Shown: one piece after another, positions 43,273 to 53,143 of the stretch
Layout of the letters: each line of letters starts with the position of its first letter
Numbering within the stretch: the stretch's first letter is position 1
Origin: Streptomyces sp. NBC_00285
GTDB lineage: Bacteria > Actinomycetota > Actinomycetes > Streptomycetales > Streptomycetaceae
Direction of reading: 5' to 3'
Length of the DNA: 64,000 nt
Assembly (NCBI RefSeq): GCF_036174265.1
Contig: NZ_CP108055.1
Span: 5,952,001-6,016,000 of the forward strand
Made by a program: the position numbers and the translations under genes
The notes under the pieces: generated by a model
What the model was told of the DNA's origin: nothing
What the model saw: the letters and a program-made list of their open reading frames with translations, nothing else
Database searches by the model: none

Positions 43273-43353
43273 AAATCCCCACCTCGGACACACACGCAGG
43301 CCCCGCACCGCCTGCGCCCAACCCCGCGACGGACATGAGGAGCCACCGAACCC

Positions 43354-43605
43354 ATGGCCACCGAAGATCCGACCGACCTGCTTGGCGTCCTGCTCGCCCT
43401 CCTGCGCGGCGGCGTCCCGGACCGCTACCTCACCCCTGAAGACCTGGTCACCATGTTCAGCCTCCCGAGCGTCGAGACCGTCTACCAGTGGCGACGCAAA
43501 CGCATTGGACCCCCCGGCTTCCGCGTCGGCCGCTACCTCCGCTTCAACCCCGCCGCCGTACGAGCGTGGGAGGCCGAACGCACCGCCCTCGAAGACGCGG
43601 CCTGA
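43354..43605 (+). CDS. xis: Excisionase (HTH, MerR/BldC-like)
   Basis: An 83-residue protein with the compact winged-HTH of AICE excisionases: YLTPEDLVTMFSLPSVETVY, QWRRKRIGPPGFRVGRYLRF and AAVRAWEAERTA. It lies directly upstream of the integrase gene (88-nt gap), the standard xis-int order. It would direct the integrase towards excision and may bind the repeats upstream (43062-43272). Confidence 0.82.
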   Translation: MATEDPTDLLGVLLALLRGGVPDRYLTPEDLVTMFSLPSVETVYQWRRKRIGPPGFRVGRYLRFNPAAVRAWEAERTALEDAA

Positions 43606-43693
43606 GCCTGCCGCACTCCGCACCACCCAACTCCCCGGGGAGGGCCACACCGTGGCCCTCCCCGTCCCATGCTCCGAAAGGACCACGCCCCAG

Positions 43694-44959
43694 ATGGCAG
43701 GCCACATCCAAGACCGCTGGTTCAAGACCGAAACCAACTCGGCCGGCAAGACCGTCCGCCTTAAGTCCGACCGCCACGGCACCGGCCTGCGCTACCGCGC
43801 CCGGTACATCGGCCCCGACGGCACCGAGAAGTCCAAGAGCTTCCCCGACCGTCAGAAGCGCCTCGCCGAACGGTGGCTGTCGAAGACCGAGACCGACATG
43901 AACAGCGGCGACTACGTCGACCCGCGACAGTCCAAGACGACGTTCCAGCAGTACGCAGCGAAGTGGGCCAAGAGCCTGACTTCGGATGAGAACAGCGGAG
44001 CAGCCGTTGAAACCCGGCTCCGGCTGTACGCCTACCCGTACATCGGCTCCCGCCCGCTCGGTTCGTTCAAGCCCGAGCACATCAGGGATTGGCTGGGTGA
44101 ACTGAAGCAAGCGGTGCCGAACTTGACCCACCGCCGCCTCATCTTCGAAAGCGTGTCATCAGTGATGAACGCGGCCCGTGATGACGGGATTCTGCGGCTC
44201 AACCCGTGCCGGGCGGCATCGGTGAAGGCGCCTCAACCCGTGCCGATTCGCGTCAAGCCCTGGACCGCTGAACGGACCTTCGCGGTGCGGGCCGCGCTCC
44301 CCGCGCGGTACCGCGCAATGGCGGACCTCGGGGCGGGGTGCGGACTGCGACAGGGCGAGATCTTCGGACTCCCGCTCGACGAAATCGACTTCCTGAAAGG
44401 CTGGTTGCAGGTCGGTTTCCAGGTCAAGCAGGTGCGCAGCAGGCTGGTGTTCGCGCCCCCGAAGCGCGGCAAGGTTCGTGACGTGCCGCTGCCCGCAGAG
44501 GTCGCGAACGAGTTGGCCGACCACATCCGGCGATTCCCGCCGACCGACGTCACTTTGCCGTGGCTGACGCCGGACGGCGACCCGATCACGAAGAAGCTGT
44601 TGTTCGTTGCGCCCGGGGGCAACGCGGTCTGGCGCGATGTCTTCAACACCTACGCCTGGAAGCCCGCTCTGGCCGCCGCAGGCGTCATCCCCGAGCCAGA
44701 GAAGGGGCAGCGGCACGCGGCGGCACGCGAACACGGCATGCACGCCCTCAGGCACTTCTACGCGTCCGTCCTCCTGGATGCCGGAGAGAACATCAAGGCC
44801 CTGAGCGCCTACCTGGGACACAGCGACCCCGGTTTCACGCTCCGGGTCTACACGCACCTCATGCCGAGCAGCGAGGGACGCACCCGGAAGGCAGTGGACA
44901 ACGTCTTCCGAGCAGCCGTTTCCCATGATCACGGCCCACAGACGGCCCAGGCGGCATGA
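43694..44959 (+). CDS. int: Tyrosine-type site-specific integrase
   Basis: A 421-residue integrase. The N-terminal SAM-like arm/core-binding region includes TTFQQYAAKWAKSL and YIGSRPLGSFKPEHIRDWL. The catalytic domain carries Arg219 (GCGLRQGE), His350 and Arg353 (HALRHFY), His376 (YLGHSD) and the nucleophile Tyr386 (VYTHLM), so the active site is complete. ATG 43694 is chosen over upstream in-frame codons because conservation starts there (HIQDRW). The 3' end lies ~60 nt before the right att candidate, as expected. Confidence 0.93.
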   Translation: MAGHIQDRWFKTETNSAGKTVRLKSDRHGTGLRYRARYIGPDGTEKSKSFPDRQKRLAERWLSKTETDMNSGDYVDPRQSKTTFQQYAAKWAKSLTSDENSGAAVETRLRLYAYPYIGSRPLGSFKPEHIRDWLGELKQAVPNLTHRRLIFESVSSVMNAARDDGILRLNPCRAASVKAPQPVPIRVKPWTAERTFAVRAALPARYRAMADLGAGCGLRQGEIFGLPLDEIDFLKGWLQVGFQVKQVRSRLVFAPPKRGKVRDVPLPAEVANELADHIRRFPPTDVTLPWLTPDGDPITKKLLFVAPGGNAVWRDVFNTYAWKPALAAAGVIPEPEKGQRHAAAREHGMHALRHFYASVLLDAGENIKALSAYLGHSDPGFTLRVYTHLMPSSEGRTRKAVDNVFRAAVSHDHGPQTAQAA

Positions 44960-45019
44960 CGACCCCCCTGGCTTGCGGCTCCGCCGCAGGTCAGGGGCCT
45001 CTCGCTGTCGCGATCACGC

Positions 45020-45033
45020 CAAATCGCTAACAT
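45020..45033. other. Candidate right attachment site
   Basis: CAAATCGCTAACAT, identical to 27741-27754, located 61 nt after the integrase stop and 166 nt before the SARP gene. If correct, integration placed the element in the upstream region of that regulator. An 18-nt second repeat pair (44931-44948 with 27884-27901) is an alternative recombination boundary. Confidence 0.5.
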
Positions 45034-45198
45034 GTGGCCAACGCCTGTACGTTTCGCTGCTCGTCCATTGGCCTGAAGTTGATGGTGACGACGGGGAACG
45101 GACGGTGTGGGACCGCGGGACGGTAGCCGGTTCCGGTAGGGGCAGGCGTCGGGTGGCTGGCGGGAAACCGCCGTGAAGAGGGCGGGAATCCGCCAGAA

Positions 45199-48100
45199 GT
45201 GGGCGACGTGATGGGGCGCGGACCGCAGGCGGGGCTGCGGTTCGGACTGCTCGGACCGCCGATCCTGTACGACGGCGATGGCAGCGCCGGCGTACGGGTC
45301 GTCGGCAGCCGCAAGCAGCGGATCCTGCTGGCCGCGCTGCTCCTGGAGACCGGCCGGGTCGTCTCCGCCGGGTCCCTCAAGGACGCGCTGTGGGGCGGCA
45401 CCCCGCCGGCCTCGGCGAAGGCCTCCCTCCACAACCACGTCTCACGGCTGCGGCGGCTGCTCGACGACCCCGAACGGCTCCAGGCGGTGGCCCCCGGCTA
45501 CCAACTGCGCGTGGAGCCGGGCGAACTCGACGTCCAGGTCTTCGAGAGTCACGCCGCCGGGGCCCGCGCCGCGCACGCCGACGGGAACTGGACCGCGACC
45601 GTCCACTCCTGCGCAGCGGCCCTCGCGCTGTGGCGCGGCACGCCGCTCAGCGGAGTCCCCTCCGAACTCGCCGGATACGCGCTGGTGCAGCGCCTGGAGG
45701 AGGCGCGACTGCTCCTGCTGGAGTGGCGCTACGACGCCGAGCTCGCCCTCGCGTCCACCCGGCCGGACGCCCTCGTCCCCGAACTCTCCGCGCTGGCCGC
45801 CGAACACCCCCTCCGCGAGGCCTACCACCGCCAGCTGATGCTCGCCCTCCACCGCACCGGCCGGCAGGCCGAGGCCCTCGCCGTCCACCGGGACCTCCGC
45901 AGCCGCCTGGTCGAGGAACTCGGCGTGGAGCCGGGCCCCGCCGTCCGCGAGGCCCATGTGGAGGTGCTGCGCGGGGGAGTGGGTGGGGCTGACGGAAGCG
46001 GCCGGACCGGTGGCCCGGGCGCAACAGGCCGCGCAGGAAAGGCCGGTGACGGCACAGGCCGGACCGCCGACAGGACCGCCGACATGGCTGGCGATCTGGG
46101 CGCCGACCTGGACGCGGCCCGCCGGCCCGGCCAGCCCCATCACACCGGCCGGGCGGCCTCTCCCGGTGCGCCTCCCGCAGACGCTACGCGCGAAGATGCC
46201 CCGCCCGTCACCCCCGCCTCCGCGCCCCGTCCCGACGCCGAGCCGTCGGCCCACGACTCCACCCCACCCGACCCCGACGTCCAGCCCCCGCACCCGCACG
46301 CCCTCCAGGCGCCCCGCCCCCACAGGCCGCCGCATGCCCACACCGAGGCATCACCCCCGGCGTCCCTGTCACCACCCCGGCCCGCCCAACTACCCCCGCC
46401 CCCCGGCCACTTCATCGGCCGCGTCACCACCCGCGAGGACCTTCGACGCGCCCTCACCCGCAAGGACGGTCCATCCGTCGGGGTCATCAGCGGCATGGCC
46501 GGCGTCGGAAAGAGCGCACTCGCGCTGAGCGTCGCCCATGGGCTGCGGGCACGTTTCCCTGACGGGCAGTTCTACGTGAACCTCCAGGGCGCCACCCCGG
46601 GCATGACCCCCCTCACCCCGGCCCAGGCCCTCACCGCCCTGCTCCGCGACCTCGGCGCCGAGCCGCGCAGCATCCCCGAACACCCGGACGCGGCAGCCGC
46701 GTTGCTGCGCTCGCTCCTCGCGCCCACCCGCACCCTCATGGTGCTGGACGACGCGTCGAGTGCCGCGCAGGTACGGCCGTTGCTGCCGGCCGGTGGCGGC
46801 TGCGCGGTGATCGTCACCAGCCGTTCCCCCCTGACCGCCCTCGACGACGCCCACCGCTTCCCGCTCACCCCGCTCTCGGCGGAGGAGAGCGCGGAGTTGC
46901 TGCGAGCGCTGTCGGGCCGGGACGACCAGCACGGTGAGGCCTCCGGCGGCAACGCCACCTCCCACGCCCCTGCCACCTCTCGCACCCCGGCCCGCACCCC
47001 GCCCCCGACCGCCCCCATCGACGCCACCCACCCCCTGATAGAACTCACCGGCCGCCTCCCCCTGGCCCTCCGCGTGGTGGCCGCCCGCCTTGCCGCCCGT
47101 CACGCTCTCACCCCCGACGTCCTCGCGGACCAACTCGCGGCCACCGAGGACCGGTTGCGGCACCTGGAGTACGACGATCTCTCCGTACGCCGCTCCCTCG
47201 CCGTCGCCCATGACGCCCTCGCCGCCTCCGGCCGCAGGTCCGACCGCGACGCCGCCCTCACCCTGTGCCGCATAGGCGCCCTCGACCTGCCCACCTACGG
47301 CGTCCCCCTCGTCGCCCGCCTCCTCGGCACCGAAGGCACCGACCAGGCCCGCGCCGAGGACGCCCTCGACCGCCTGGTCGACGTAGCGCTCCTGGAGGAG
47401 ACGGCATACGGCCGCTACGCCCCGCACGGCCTGGTCCGCGACTTCGCGAGGGAACTCGCGGGCACCGGGCACGCCCCCGACATCGCCCGCACCGCCCTGC
47501 GCTGGTACGCCGCCGTCGCCGAACGCGCCCTGACCGCGATCGTCGAACCCGGTCTCGACCTGGACGACCGCCGCCGCCCGACCACCGCGCAGCCCCCGGA
47601 GCACGCGGCGCACGTGCTGGCGATCCCGCCGTTCCCGTCCTTGGACAAGGCGTTCGCCTGGGTCGAGTCGGAGCTGGGGAACATCGTCGCCCTGGTCGAA
47701 CGGCACACGGGCACCCCGGACGACCGCACCGCCGCCCATGTCTCCACCCTGTTGCGTCTGCTCTCACCCTCCCTGCAGCGCAGCGGCCGGGTCGCCGAGG
47801 CGGAGATCCTCGGCCGGGCCGCCCTCACGGTGGCGCGGCGGCTCGGCGACGACGCGGCCGAGGCGTGCGCCCTGGGCGATCTGGCCGGCCTGCACTTCCT
47901 GACCGGCCGGCACGGCGAGGCCCTGACCCTCAACGACCAAGCCCTGGAGATCTGGCGGCGGCTCGGCGCGGGCTCCTGGATCCGCCGCTGCCTCAACAAC
48001 CGGGGTCTGCTGCTCGAAGGCCTGGGCCGGTACGCCGAGTCGGGCGAGGCACTGCGGCAGAGCCTCGCCTGTTCACGGCAGTTGAACGACCCCTTCGGCG

Positions 48101-48621
48101 AGGCCGTGGCCCACAGCAACCTGGGCAACCTGTACGAGCACACCGACCCGCGCGCCGCCATCGAGCAGCACCGCCGCTCGCTCGCCATCGGCGAGGAGAC
48201 CGGCAGCGTGGTCGTAAGGCACTCGGCGCACTGCAACATCGGCTACGCCCATCTCACCCTCGGCGAACCGGCCGCCGCCATGGCGCAGTTCGAGGAGAGT
48301 CTGCGCATCCTCGGCAGTCCCGGCGACTGGCACGGCGAGTCCCAGAGCCGCCTCGGCCTGGTCCGCGCCCTGCGCCTGATCGGTGACGGCGAGCGCGCCG
48401 CCGCCGAATGCGCGGAGCTGCTGCACCGGGCGGACGCCCGCGCCGACCGCTACACCGGCGCCCTCGCCCGCCACCAGCACGGACTCCTGCTGCGTGAGCG
48501 GGGCAGGACGGAGGAGGCGTACGAGCAGTGGCGGGCCGCTCTGGACGCGCTGGACGGCACGGACGAGCAGACGGTGCTCCAGGAACTCATCGCACTGCTC
48601 GACGACTCGGGCTTACGGTGA
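45199..48621 (+). CDS. AfsR/SARP-family regulator with NB-ARC and TPR domains
   Basis: A 1140-residue regulator. The N-terminal OmpR-like winged HTH shows RFGLLGPPILYDGDG, GSRKQRILLAALLLETGRVV and LHNHVSRLRRLL. The bacterial transcriptional activation domain follows (~100-250, ending LVEELGVEPGPAVREAHVEV), then a long Pro/Ala-rich linker (~255-400). The NB-ARC ATPase has Walker A GMAGVGKSALAL and Walker B TLMVLDDASSA, and C-terminal TPRs include NNRGLLLEGLGRYAESGEAL and HSNLGNLYEHTDP. GTG 45199 or ATG 45211 may be the start. It could control secondary metabolism; no cluster is adjacent except the AICE. Confidence 0.88.
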   Translation: MGDVMGRGPQAGLRFGLLGPPILYDGDGSAGVRVVGSRKQRILLAALLLETGRVVSAGSLKDALWGGTPPASAKASLHNHVSRLRRLLDDPERLQAVAPGYQLRVEPGELDVQVFESHAAGARAAHADGNWTATVHSCAAALALWRGTPLSGVPSELAGYALVQRLEEARLLLLEWRYDAELALASTRPDALVPELSALAAEHPLREAYHRQLMLALHRTGRQAEALAVHRDLRSRLVEELGVEPGPAVREAHVEVLRGGVGGADGSGRTGGPGATGRAGKAGDGTGRTADRTADMAGDLGADLDAARRPGQPHHTGRAASPGAPPADATREDAPPVTPASAPRPDAEPSAHDSTPPDPDVQPPHPHALQAPRPHRPPHAHTEASPPASLSPPRPAQLPPPPGHFIGRVTTREDLRRALTRKDGPSVGVISGMAGVGKSALALSVAHGLRARFPDGQFYVNLQGATPGMTPLTPAQALTALLRDLGAEPRSIPEHPDAAAALLRSLLAPTRTLMVLDDASSAAQVRPLLPAGGGCAVIVTSRSPLTALDDAHRFPLTPLSAEESAELLRALSGRDDQHGEASGGNATSHAPATSRTPARTPPPTAPIDATHPLIELTGRLPLALRVVAARLAARHALTPDVLADQLAATEDRLRHLEYDDLSVRRSLAVAHDALAASGRRSDRDAALTLCRIGALDLPTYGVPLVARLLGTEGTDQARAEDALDRLVDVALLEETAYGRYAPHGLVRDFARELAGTGHAPDIARTALRWYAAVAERALTAIVEPGLDLDDRRRPTTAQPPEHAAHVLAIPPFPSLDKAFAWVESELGNIVALVERHTGTPDDRTAAHVSTLLRLLSPSLQRSGRVAEAEILGRAALTVARRLGDDAAEACALGDLAGLHFLTGRHGEALTLNDQALEIWRRLGAGSWIRRCLNNRGLLLEGLGRYAESGEALRQSLACSRQLNDPFGEAVAHSNLGNLYEHTDPRAAIEQHRRSLAIGEETGSVVVRHSAHCNIGYAHLTLGEPAAAMAQFEESLRILGSPGDWHGESQSRLGLVRALRLIGDGERAAAECAELLHRADARADRYTGALARHQHGLLLRERGRTEEAYEQWRAALDALDGTDEQTVLQELIALLDDSGLR

Positions 48622-48661
48622 TTGGCGGTGATCGCCGGTCATCGCGGGTCATCGCCGGAGA

Positions 48662-50350
48662 TCACTTGGCGTCGGCATAGCACTCCACCACCGCCGTCGT
48701 GAACGGAAACCGCACCGGCGTCTCGCCGAACGTCAGCCGCCCGGCCAGGTCCGACGCCGCCCTGATCGCCGCCACGACCGCCTCGGTCTCCTCCTCGGGA
48801 CAGTGCACGATCACCTCGTCGTGCTGGAAGAAGACCAGTTCGGCCGCCATCTCCGCACAGGCCTGCCGCAACGCGGCGAGCAGCAGCAGGGCCCAGTCGG
48901 CGGCACTGCCCTGCACCACGAAGTTCCGGGCGAACCGGCCCCGGGCACGGGCGTTGGTGGAGGCGTAGCCCGGCATCCAGCCCTCTTCGGCAGGCTGCGC
49001 GTCCGGTTCGTCCTGTGGCATGCCCGCCTCCTCCCCGGCGTCACCCGACCCGACCGCCGGCGGGCACGTCCGCCCCAGCCAGGTCCGCACCAGCCGGCCC
49101 TCCTCGCCCGCGCGGGCCGCGTCGTCGACGTACGCCACCGCCTTCGGGAAGCGGCGTCTGAGCGCGGCGAGGTTCTTGAGTCCGTCGCCCGAGGTCTGGC
49201 CGTAGACCGCGCCGAGCACGGCGAGCTTGGCCTGGCCGCGGTCGCCGGAGAAGGCCCGGTCGGAGACGGCCTGGTAGAGGTCGGTCTCGCGTCCCGCCAC
49301 TTCCATGAGCCCAGGGTCCCGGGAGATGGCCGCCAGCACCCGCGGTTCCATCTGGTCGGCATCGGCGACGACGAGCCGCCAGCCGGGGTCGGCGACCACG
49401 GCGCGCCGGATCACCTTGGGGATCTGCAGCGCACCCCCGCCGTTGGTGACCCAGCGGCCGGTGACGGTTCCGCCCGCCAGGAACTCGGGCCTGAAGCGGC
49501 CGTCCCGCACCCAGTCCTGCAGCCAGGACCAGCCGTGGGCGACCCAGATGCGGTACAGCTTCTTGTACTCGACCAGTGGTTTCACGGCCGGGTGGTCGAC
49601 GGACTCGATCTCCCAGCGGCGGGTCGACTTCACCTTGACGCCCGCCTGCGCGAACGCCTTGATGACATCGGCCGGCAGATCGGGCCGCACCCGGCGCCCG
49701 AAGGCGGCGGACACCTCGTCGGCGAGCTCGGCCAGTCTGCGCGGCTCGCCACCGCCGGCATACCGCTCGCCGAGCAGTTCGTGCAGCACCCGGCGGTGCC
49801 TCTCCGCGCTCCACGGCAGCCCGGTGCGGTTCATCTCGGCGGCCACCAGCATCCCCGCCGACTCGGCGGCGGTCAGCAGCCGCATCCGGTCGGGGTGCGC
49901 GGTGGCGTCGTGCCGTCGCTGCTGGTCGGCGTAGACCTCAAGGAGGTCGGTCAGCGGTACATGGACGCTCTGCGGCTCGAACAGGGGTGACTGCGCGCCC
50001 GGTTCGGCGGAACGCTGGGGCGGGTCGGGCGGTACGGGGCCGCCGCGCAGCCGGGCCAGGGCGGCCGCGGCCGAGCGGGGTTCGCCGGACCGCCCGGCGT
50101 GGCCGAGCAGGAGGGTCTCGGCGTCCTCGATGTCGTAGCACCGCTCCACCCGCACCCCGGCGGCGAGCAGGCGCGGATACACCTCCGTGGTGGACCGCCA
50201 CACCCACCGCGTCACCTCCGGCCGCCCCCGCACGGCCTTCGCCAGGTCCGCCTCCCGACGCACCGGCCCCGCGGGCAGCCCGTCCGCACCGAGGGCGGTG
50301 AGCTCCACGCCACCGTCCTCGGCCGGAGCGAGAGCCCAGCGGTCGGTCAT
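48662..50350 (-). CDS. Stand-alone family A DNA polymerase
   Basis: A 562-residue protein with a family A polymerase domain: template-binding GTVTGRWVTNGGGALQIPK, motif A VVADADQMEPRVLAAIS, the motif B region QAKLAVLGAVYGQTSG and motif C FFQHDEVIVHCP. The N-terminal ~190 residues correspond to a degenerate 3'-5' exonuclease-like region, and no 5' nuclease domain is present. The length is well below that of Pol I (~900). Likely an accessory repair polymerase, as in other actinobacteria. ATG 50350; no obvious operon partner. Confidence 0.85.
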   Translation of the reverse strand: MTDRWALAPAEDGGVELTALGADGLPAGPVRREADLAKAVRGRPEVTRWVWRSTTEVYPRLLAAGVRVERCYDIEDAETLLLGHAGRSGEPRSAAAALARLRGGPVPPDPPQRSAEPGAQSPLFEPQSVHVPLTDLLEVYADQQRRHDATAHPDRMRLLTAAESAGMLVAAEMNRTGLPWSAERHRRVLHELLGERYAGGGEPRRLAELADEVSAAFGRRVRPDLPADVIKAFAQAGVKVKSTRRWEIESVDHPAVKPLVEYKKLYRIWVAHGWSWLQDWVRDGRFRPEFLAGGTVTGRWVTNGGGALQIPKVIRRAVVADPGWRLVVADADQMEPRVLAAISRDPGLMEVAGRETDLYQAVSDRAFSGDRGQAKLAVLGAVYGQTSGDGLKNLAALRRRFPKAVAYVDDAARAGEEGRLVRTWLGRTCPPAVGSGDAGEEAGMPQDEPDAQPAEEGWMPGYASTNARARGRFARNFVVQGSAADWALLLLAALRQACAEMAAELVFFQHDEVIVHCPEEETEAVVAAIRAASDLAGRLTFGETPVRFPFTTAVVECYADAK

Positions 50351-50469
50351 GATTGCGAGTGTGCCAGGAGGGTCTGACAACGGACCTTCCGTGACAAAGC
50401 ATTCCCGCGGAACACCTCGACCGCACCCGTCCCCTCAGCCCTCCCGCCCCCTCAGTCCTGCCGCGCCCC

Positions 50470-51204
50470 TCAGCCCTCCGTCCCCTGCACCTTCAGATAC
50501 CCCTCCAACTCCTTGACGAGAGCACCCTCGACCGCCCCCTTCTCGACGCCCAGGCCGGACAGGACCCCCGTGCCGTTCTCGAACTCCAGCAGGGCCAGCA
50601 GGATGTGCTCGGTGCCGATGTAGTTGTGGCCCAGGCGGAGCGCCTCGCGGAAGGTGAGTTCCAGGACCTTCTTGGCGTCGGAGCCGTAGGGGACGAGCTC
50701 CGGGACCTCCTCGGCGGCGGGCGGCAGGGCGTCGGTCGCGGCCTGGCGTACGGCGTCGAGGGTGACGCCCCGGGCGACGATCGCCTTGGCCGCGAGGCCC
50801 TCCGGTTCCGCCAGCAGGCCGAGGACGAGGTGCTCGGGGCGGCCCTCGGGGTTGCGGGCGGCGATGGCGGCGTTGTGGGCGCTCATCACCACGTTGCGGG
50901 CCCGTGTGGTGTAGCGGCTGAAGCCCTGGTCGGCCGCCAGATCCGTCGACTCCTTCGGCACGAACCGCTTCTGGGCCGCCTGCCGGGTGACCCCCATGCT
51001 CTTGCCGATGTCCGTCCAGGAGGCGCCGGAACGACGGGCCTGGTCGACGAAGTGGCCGATCAGATGGTCTGCCACCTCGCCGAGGTGGTCGGCGGCGATC
51101 ACCGCGTCCTGGAGCTGGTCGAGGGGCTCGACATGGACCTTCTTGATGGCCGTGATGAGGTCGTCGAGCCGTACGGATGAGGTGACGTTGGAGTTGGCTG
51201 TCAT
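50470..51204 (-). CDS. Clp N-domain protein with helix-turn-helix
   Basis: A 244-residue protein. The N-terminal HTH part (~40-85, ARRSGASWTDIGKSMGVTRQAAQKRFV) is followed by two Clp-R repeats (~100-165, RARNVVMSAHNAAIAARNPEGRPEHLVLGLL; ~170-235, REALRLGHNYIGTEHILLALLEFENGTG). There is no AAA+ ATPase, so it is not ClpC but a regulator or adaptor with the substrate-binding module. ATG 51204 lies directly beside two GTCAACC-GGTTGAC palindromes, which suggests autoregulation and control of the divergent DUF2786 gene. Confidence 0.85.
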   Translation of the reverse strand: MTANSNVTSSVRLDDLITAIKKVHVEPLDQLQDAVIAADHLGEVADHLIGHFVDQARRSGASWTDIGKSMGVTRQAAQKRFVPKESTDLAADQGFSRYTTRARNVVMSAHNAAIAARNPEGRPEHLVLGLLAEPEGLAAKAIVARGVTLDAVRQAATDALPPAAEEVPELVPYGSDAKKVLELTFREALRLGHNYIGTEHILLALLEFENGTGVLSGLGVEKGAVEGALVKELEGYLKVQGTEG

Positions 51205-51251
51205 GTGTCAACCATAGGTTGACACCCTCCCACTGTCAACCCTTGGTTGAC
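51205..51251. promoter_or_regulatory. Two operators GTCAACC-N3-GGTTGAC
   Basis: Site 1 has arms GTGTCAACC (51205-51213) and GGTTGACAC (51217-51225). Site 2 has arms GTCAACC (51235-51241) and GGTTGAC (51245-51251). Both have 3-nt spacers, and the centres are 28 bp apart. They fill the gap between the divergent Clp-N/HTH and DUF2786 genes and abut the Clp-N start codon. Confidence 0.75.
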
Positions 51252-51278
51252 GGTGGGAGGGGTGAGACGATCGACCGC

Positions 51279-52475
51279 GTGAGCCGTGGCACCAGCAGTA
51301 GTACGAGCAGTAATACGGGCAGCGGTACGGACAGCGATACGCCCGGAACCGTCGACCGTGCCTTCCGGGCCGCCCTCTACGCCGAGGACGACACCGCCCT
51401 GGACGCCGGCGCCTCCGTCCTCGCTGCCGACCCCGCCGCCGACGCCGAACTGGCCGGGCGGGGCGCCGAGTTCGTGGCGCAGGCCTGGCGGCGCGGCTGG
51501 CAGCCCGCCGACGTCGTACGGATCGTCCGACGCGAACTGGACGACCTGCACGTACGGCTCGCCACGGCCCTGATCCGCGCGCAGGCTCCCGACGACCGCC
51601 CGCGCGGTCGCCGCTGGGCCGCTCAGCTCGCCCAGTTGGAAGACCTCGACGAGGACACGCCCCGCCCCGACCGCTTCACGCACGCCACCGCCGTACTGGA
51701 GCTGTACCGCCTGCTGTTGCGCCTGCCCGCGCTGGAACCGCTGGAGGAACCGCAGCGGGAGCGCAAGGGGCAGTCCAGGGGGGAGCCCAGGGGCGACAGC
51801 CGCATGCTCGGCCGTATCCGTGCCCTGCTCGCCAAGGCGGAGGCGACCGGCTATCCGGAGGAGGCGGAGGCGCTCACCACCAAGGCACAGGAACTGATGG
51901 CCCGGCACAGCGTCGACGAGGCGCTGCTGGACGCGCGGGCGCCCTCGAAGGACGCCCCCGGCGCCTGCCGGATCGGAGTGGAGCCGCCGTACGAGCAGGC
52001 CAAGGCGGTGCTGCTGGACGCGGTCGCCACCGCCAACCACTGCCGGGCCGTGTGGAACGAACCGTTCGCCTTCTCCACCGTCGTGGGCTTCGAGGCCGAC
52101 CTGGAATCGGTCGAACTCCTGTACACCTCGCTGCTCGTGCAGGCGCAGTCCGCGATGGCGAAGGCGGAGGCGGCCCAGCGCGCGGGCGGCCGCAGGCGCA
52201 CCAAGACCTTCCGGCAGTCCTTCCTCGCGGCCTACGCCCACCGCGTCGGCGACCGGCTGCGCGCCGCCGCCGAGACCCCGGTCACCGACGACCTGCTCCC
52301 GGTTCTCGCCACCCGCGCGGTGGCCGTCACCGACCGCATGGACCAGATGTTCCCGGAGACCAGCACGACCCGGCTGCGCGGTGTCACCGACGAGGCGGGC
52401 TGGACCGAGGGCGCCCAGGCGGCCGACCGGGCGCAGGTCGGCAACCGGCCCCGGCTCAGTCGCCGGCCGGAGTGA
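51279..52475 (+). CDS. DUF2786-family protein
   Basis: A 398-residue protein from GTG 51279. A low-complexity Ser/Gly/Thr N terminus (1-25) is followed by a helical region and the DUF2786 core RIRALLAKAEATGYPEEAEA and ELMARHSVDEALL, then a C-terminal domain (~250-345) with KTFRQSFLAAYAHRVGDRL. The family has a metal-protease-like or DNA-associated context but no established function. It is divergent from the Clp-N/HTH gene and shares its two operators, so co-regulation is likely. The end overlaps the convergent lipoprotein gene by 20 nt. Confidence 0.75.
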   Translation: MSRGTSSSTSSNTGSGTDSDTPGTVDRAFRAALYAEDDTALDAGASVLAADPAADAELAGRGAEFVAQAWRRGWQPADVVRIVRRELDDLHVRLATALIRAQAPDDRPRGRRWAAQLAQLEDLDEDTPRPDRFTHATAVLELYRLLLRLPALEPLEEPQRERKGQSRGEPRGDSRMLGRIRALLAKAEATGYPEEAEALTTKAQELMARHSVDEALLDARAPSKDAPGACRIGVEPPYEQAKAVLLDAVATANHCRAVWNEPFAFSTVVGFEADLESVELLYTSLLVQAQSAMAKAEAAQRAGGRRRTKTFRQSFLAAYAHRVGDRLRAAAETPVTDDLLPVLATRAVAVTDRMDQMFPETSTTRLRGVTDEAGWTEGAQAADRAQVGNRPRLSRRPE

Positions 52476-53007
52476 AGGCGCCGACCGAGGCGTTCGGGAC
52501 CTCGGCGTTGTCGCTCTGGCCCTGGACCGGGCCGTACGACCACTTGTAGCTCTTCGCGGTCCCGGACCCGGGCAGGGCGATGTTCAGCGTCTTCACGTCG
52601 AGGCTCGCCTTGTCGCCCGCCTTGCCCCGCACGTACGTCAGGGTGAAGGTGGCGGCCGTGCCCTTGGCCAGGTTCAGCTTCGCGGACGCCGTGCCCTTCA
52701 GGGGCGTGACGCTCGACGACGAGTCCGCGGAGTTCAGGTCGATGCCGGGGAAGCCGTCCAGCGTGCAGTCGGCGCTCTGGTTGGTGAGCGTGACGGGGAC
52801 GTTGCCGGTGTCCCCGGCGGTGGGGGCCACGTTGGCGGGTCCGACCTCCACGTCCATGGCGCCGATCTTGCACGTGGTGCCGTTGCTCGGGCTCGCGGCG
52901 GCGCTGTCACCGGTGGCCTTGTCGCTGTCGCTGTCGCCGCCGCTGGAGCAGCCGGTCAGGAGCAGGGCCGCGGCGAGCGCGGTGACGGTGAGGGGGGCGG
53001 CGCGCAT
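52456..53007 (-). CDS. DUF4232-type secreted lipoprotein
   Basis: A 183-residue protein with a lipoprotein signal peptide (TVTALAAALLLTGCSSGG, lipobox LTGC, Cys at residue 20), a Ser/Asp-rich spacer, then a beta-sandwich domain with paired Cys (GTTCKIGAMDVEVGPANVAP, QSADCTLDGFPGIDL). This matches the DUF4232 pattern of actinobacterial cell-surface lipoproteins. Function unknown. ATG 53007. Confidence 0.78.
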   Translation of the reverse strand: MRAAPLTVTALAAALLLTGCSSGGDSDSDKATGDSAAASPSNGTTCKIGAMDVEVGPANVAPTAGDTGNVPVTLTNQSADCTLDGFPGIDLNSADSSSSVTPLKGTASAKLNLAKGTAATFTLTYVRGKAGDKASLDVKTLNIALPGSGTAKSYKWSYGPVQGQSDNAEVPNASVGAFTPAGD

Positions 53008-53143
53008 GTGAAGTCCTCTGTGTGAACGATCCGGTGCATGGATCATCACGCATCACGGGACCCCGCGGTTGCCCGCCCTCGCCCCGACCCCGGCCACGGT
53101 GCAGCGGTCGCCTCCCGCCCCGCCCCGCCGTCGCCCTCCGCTA

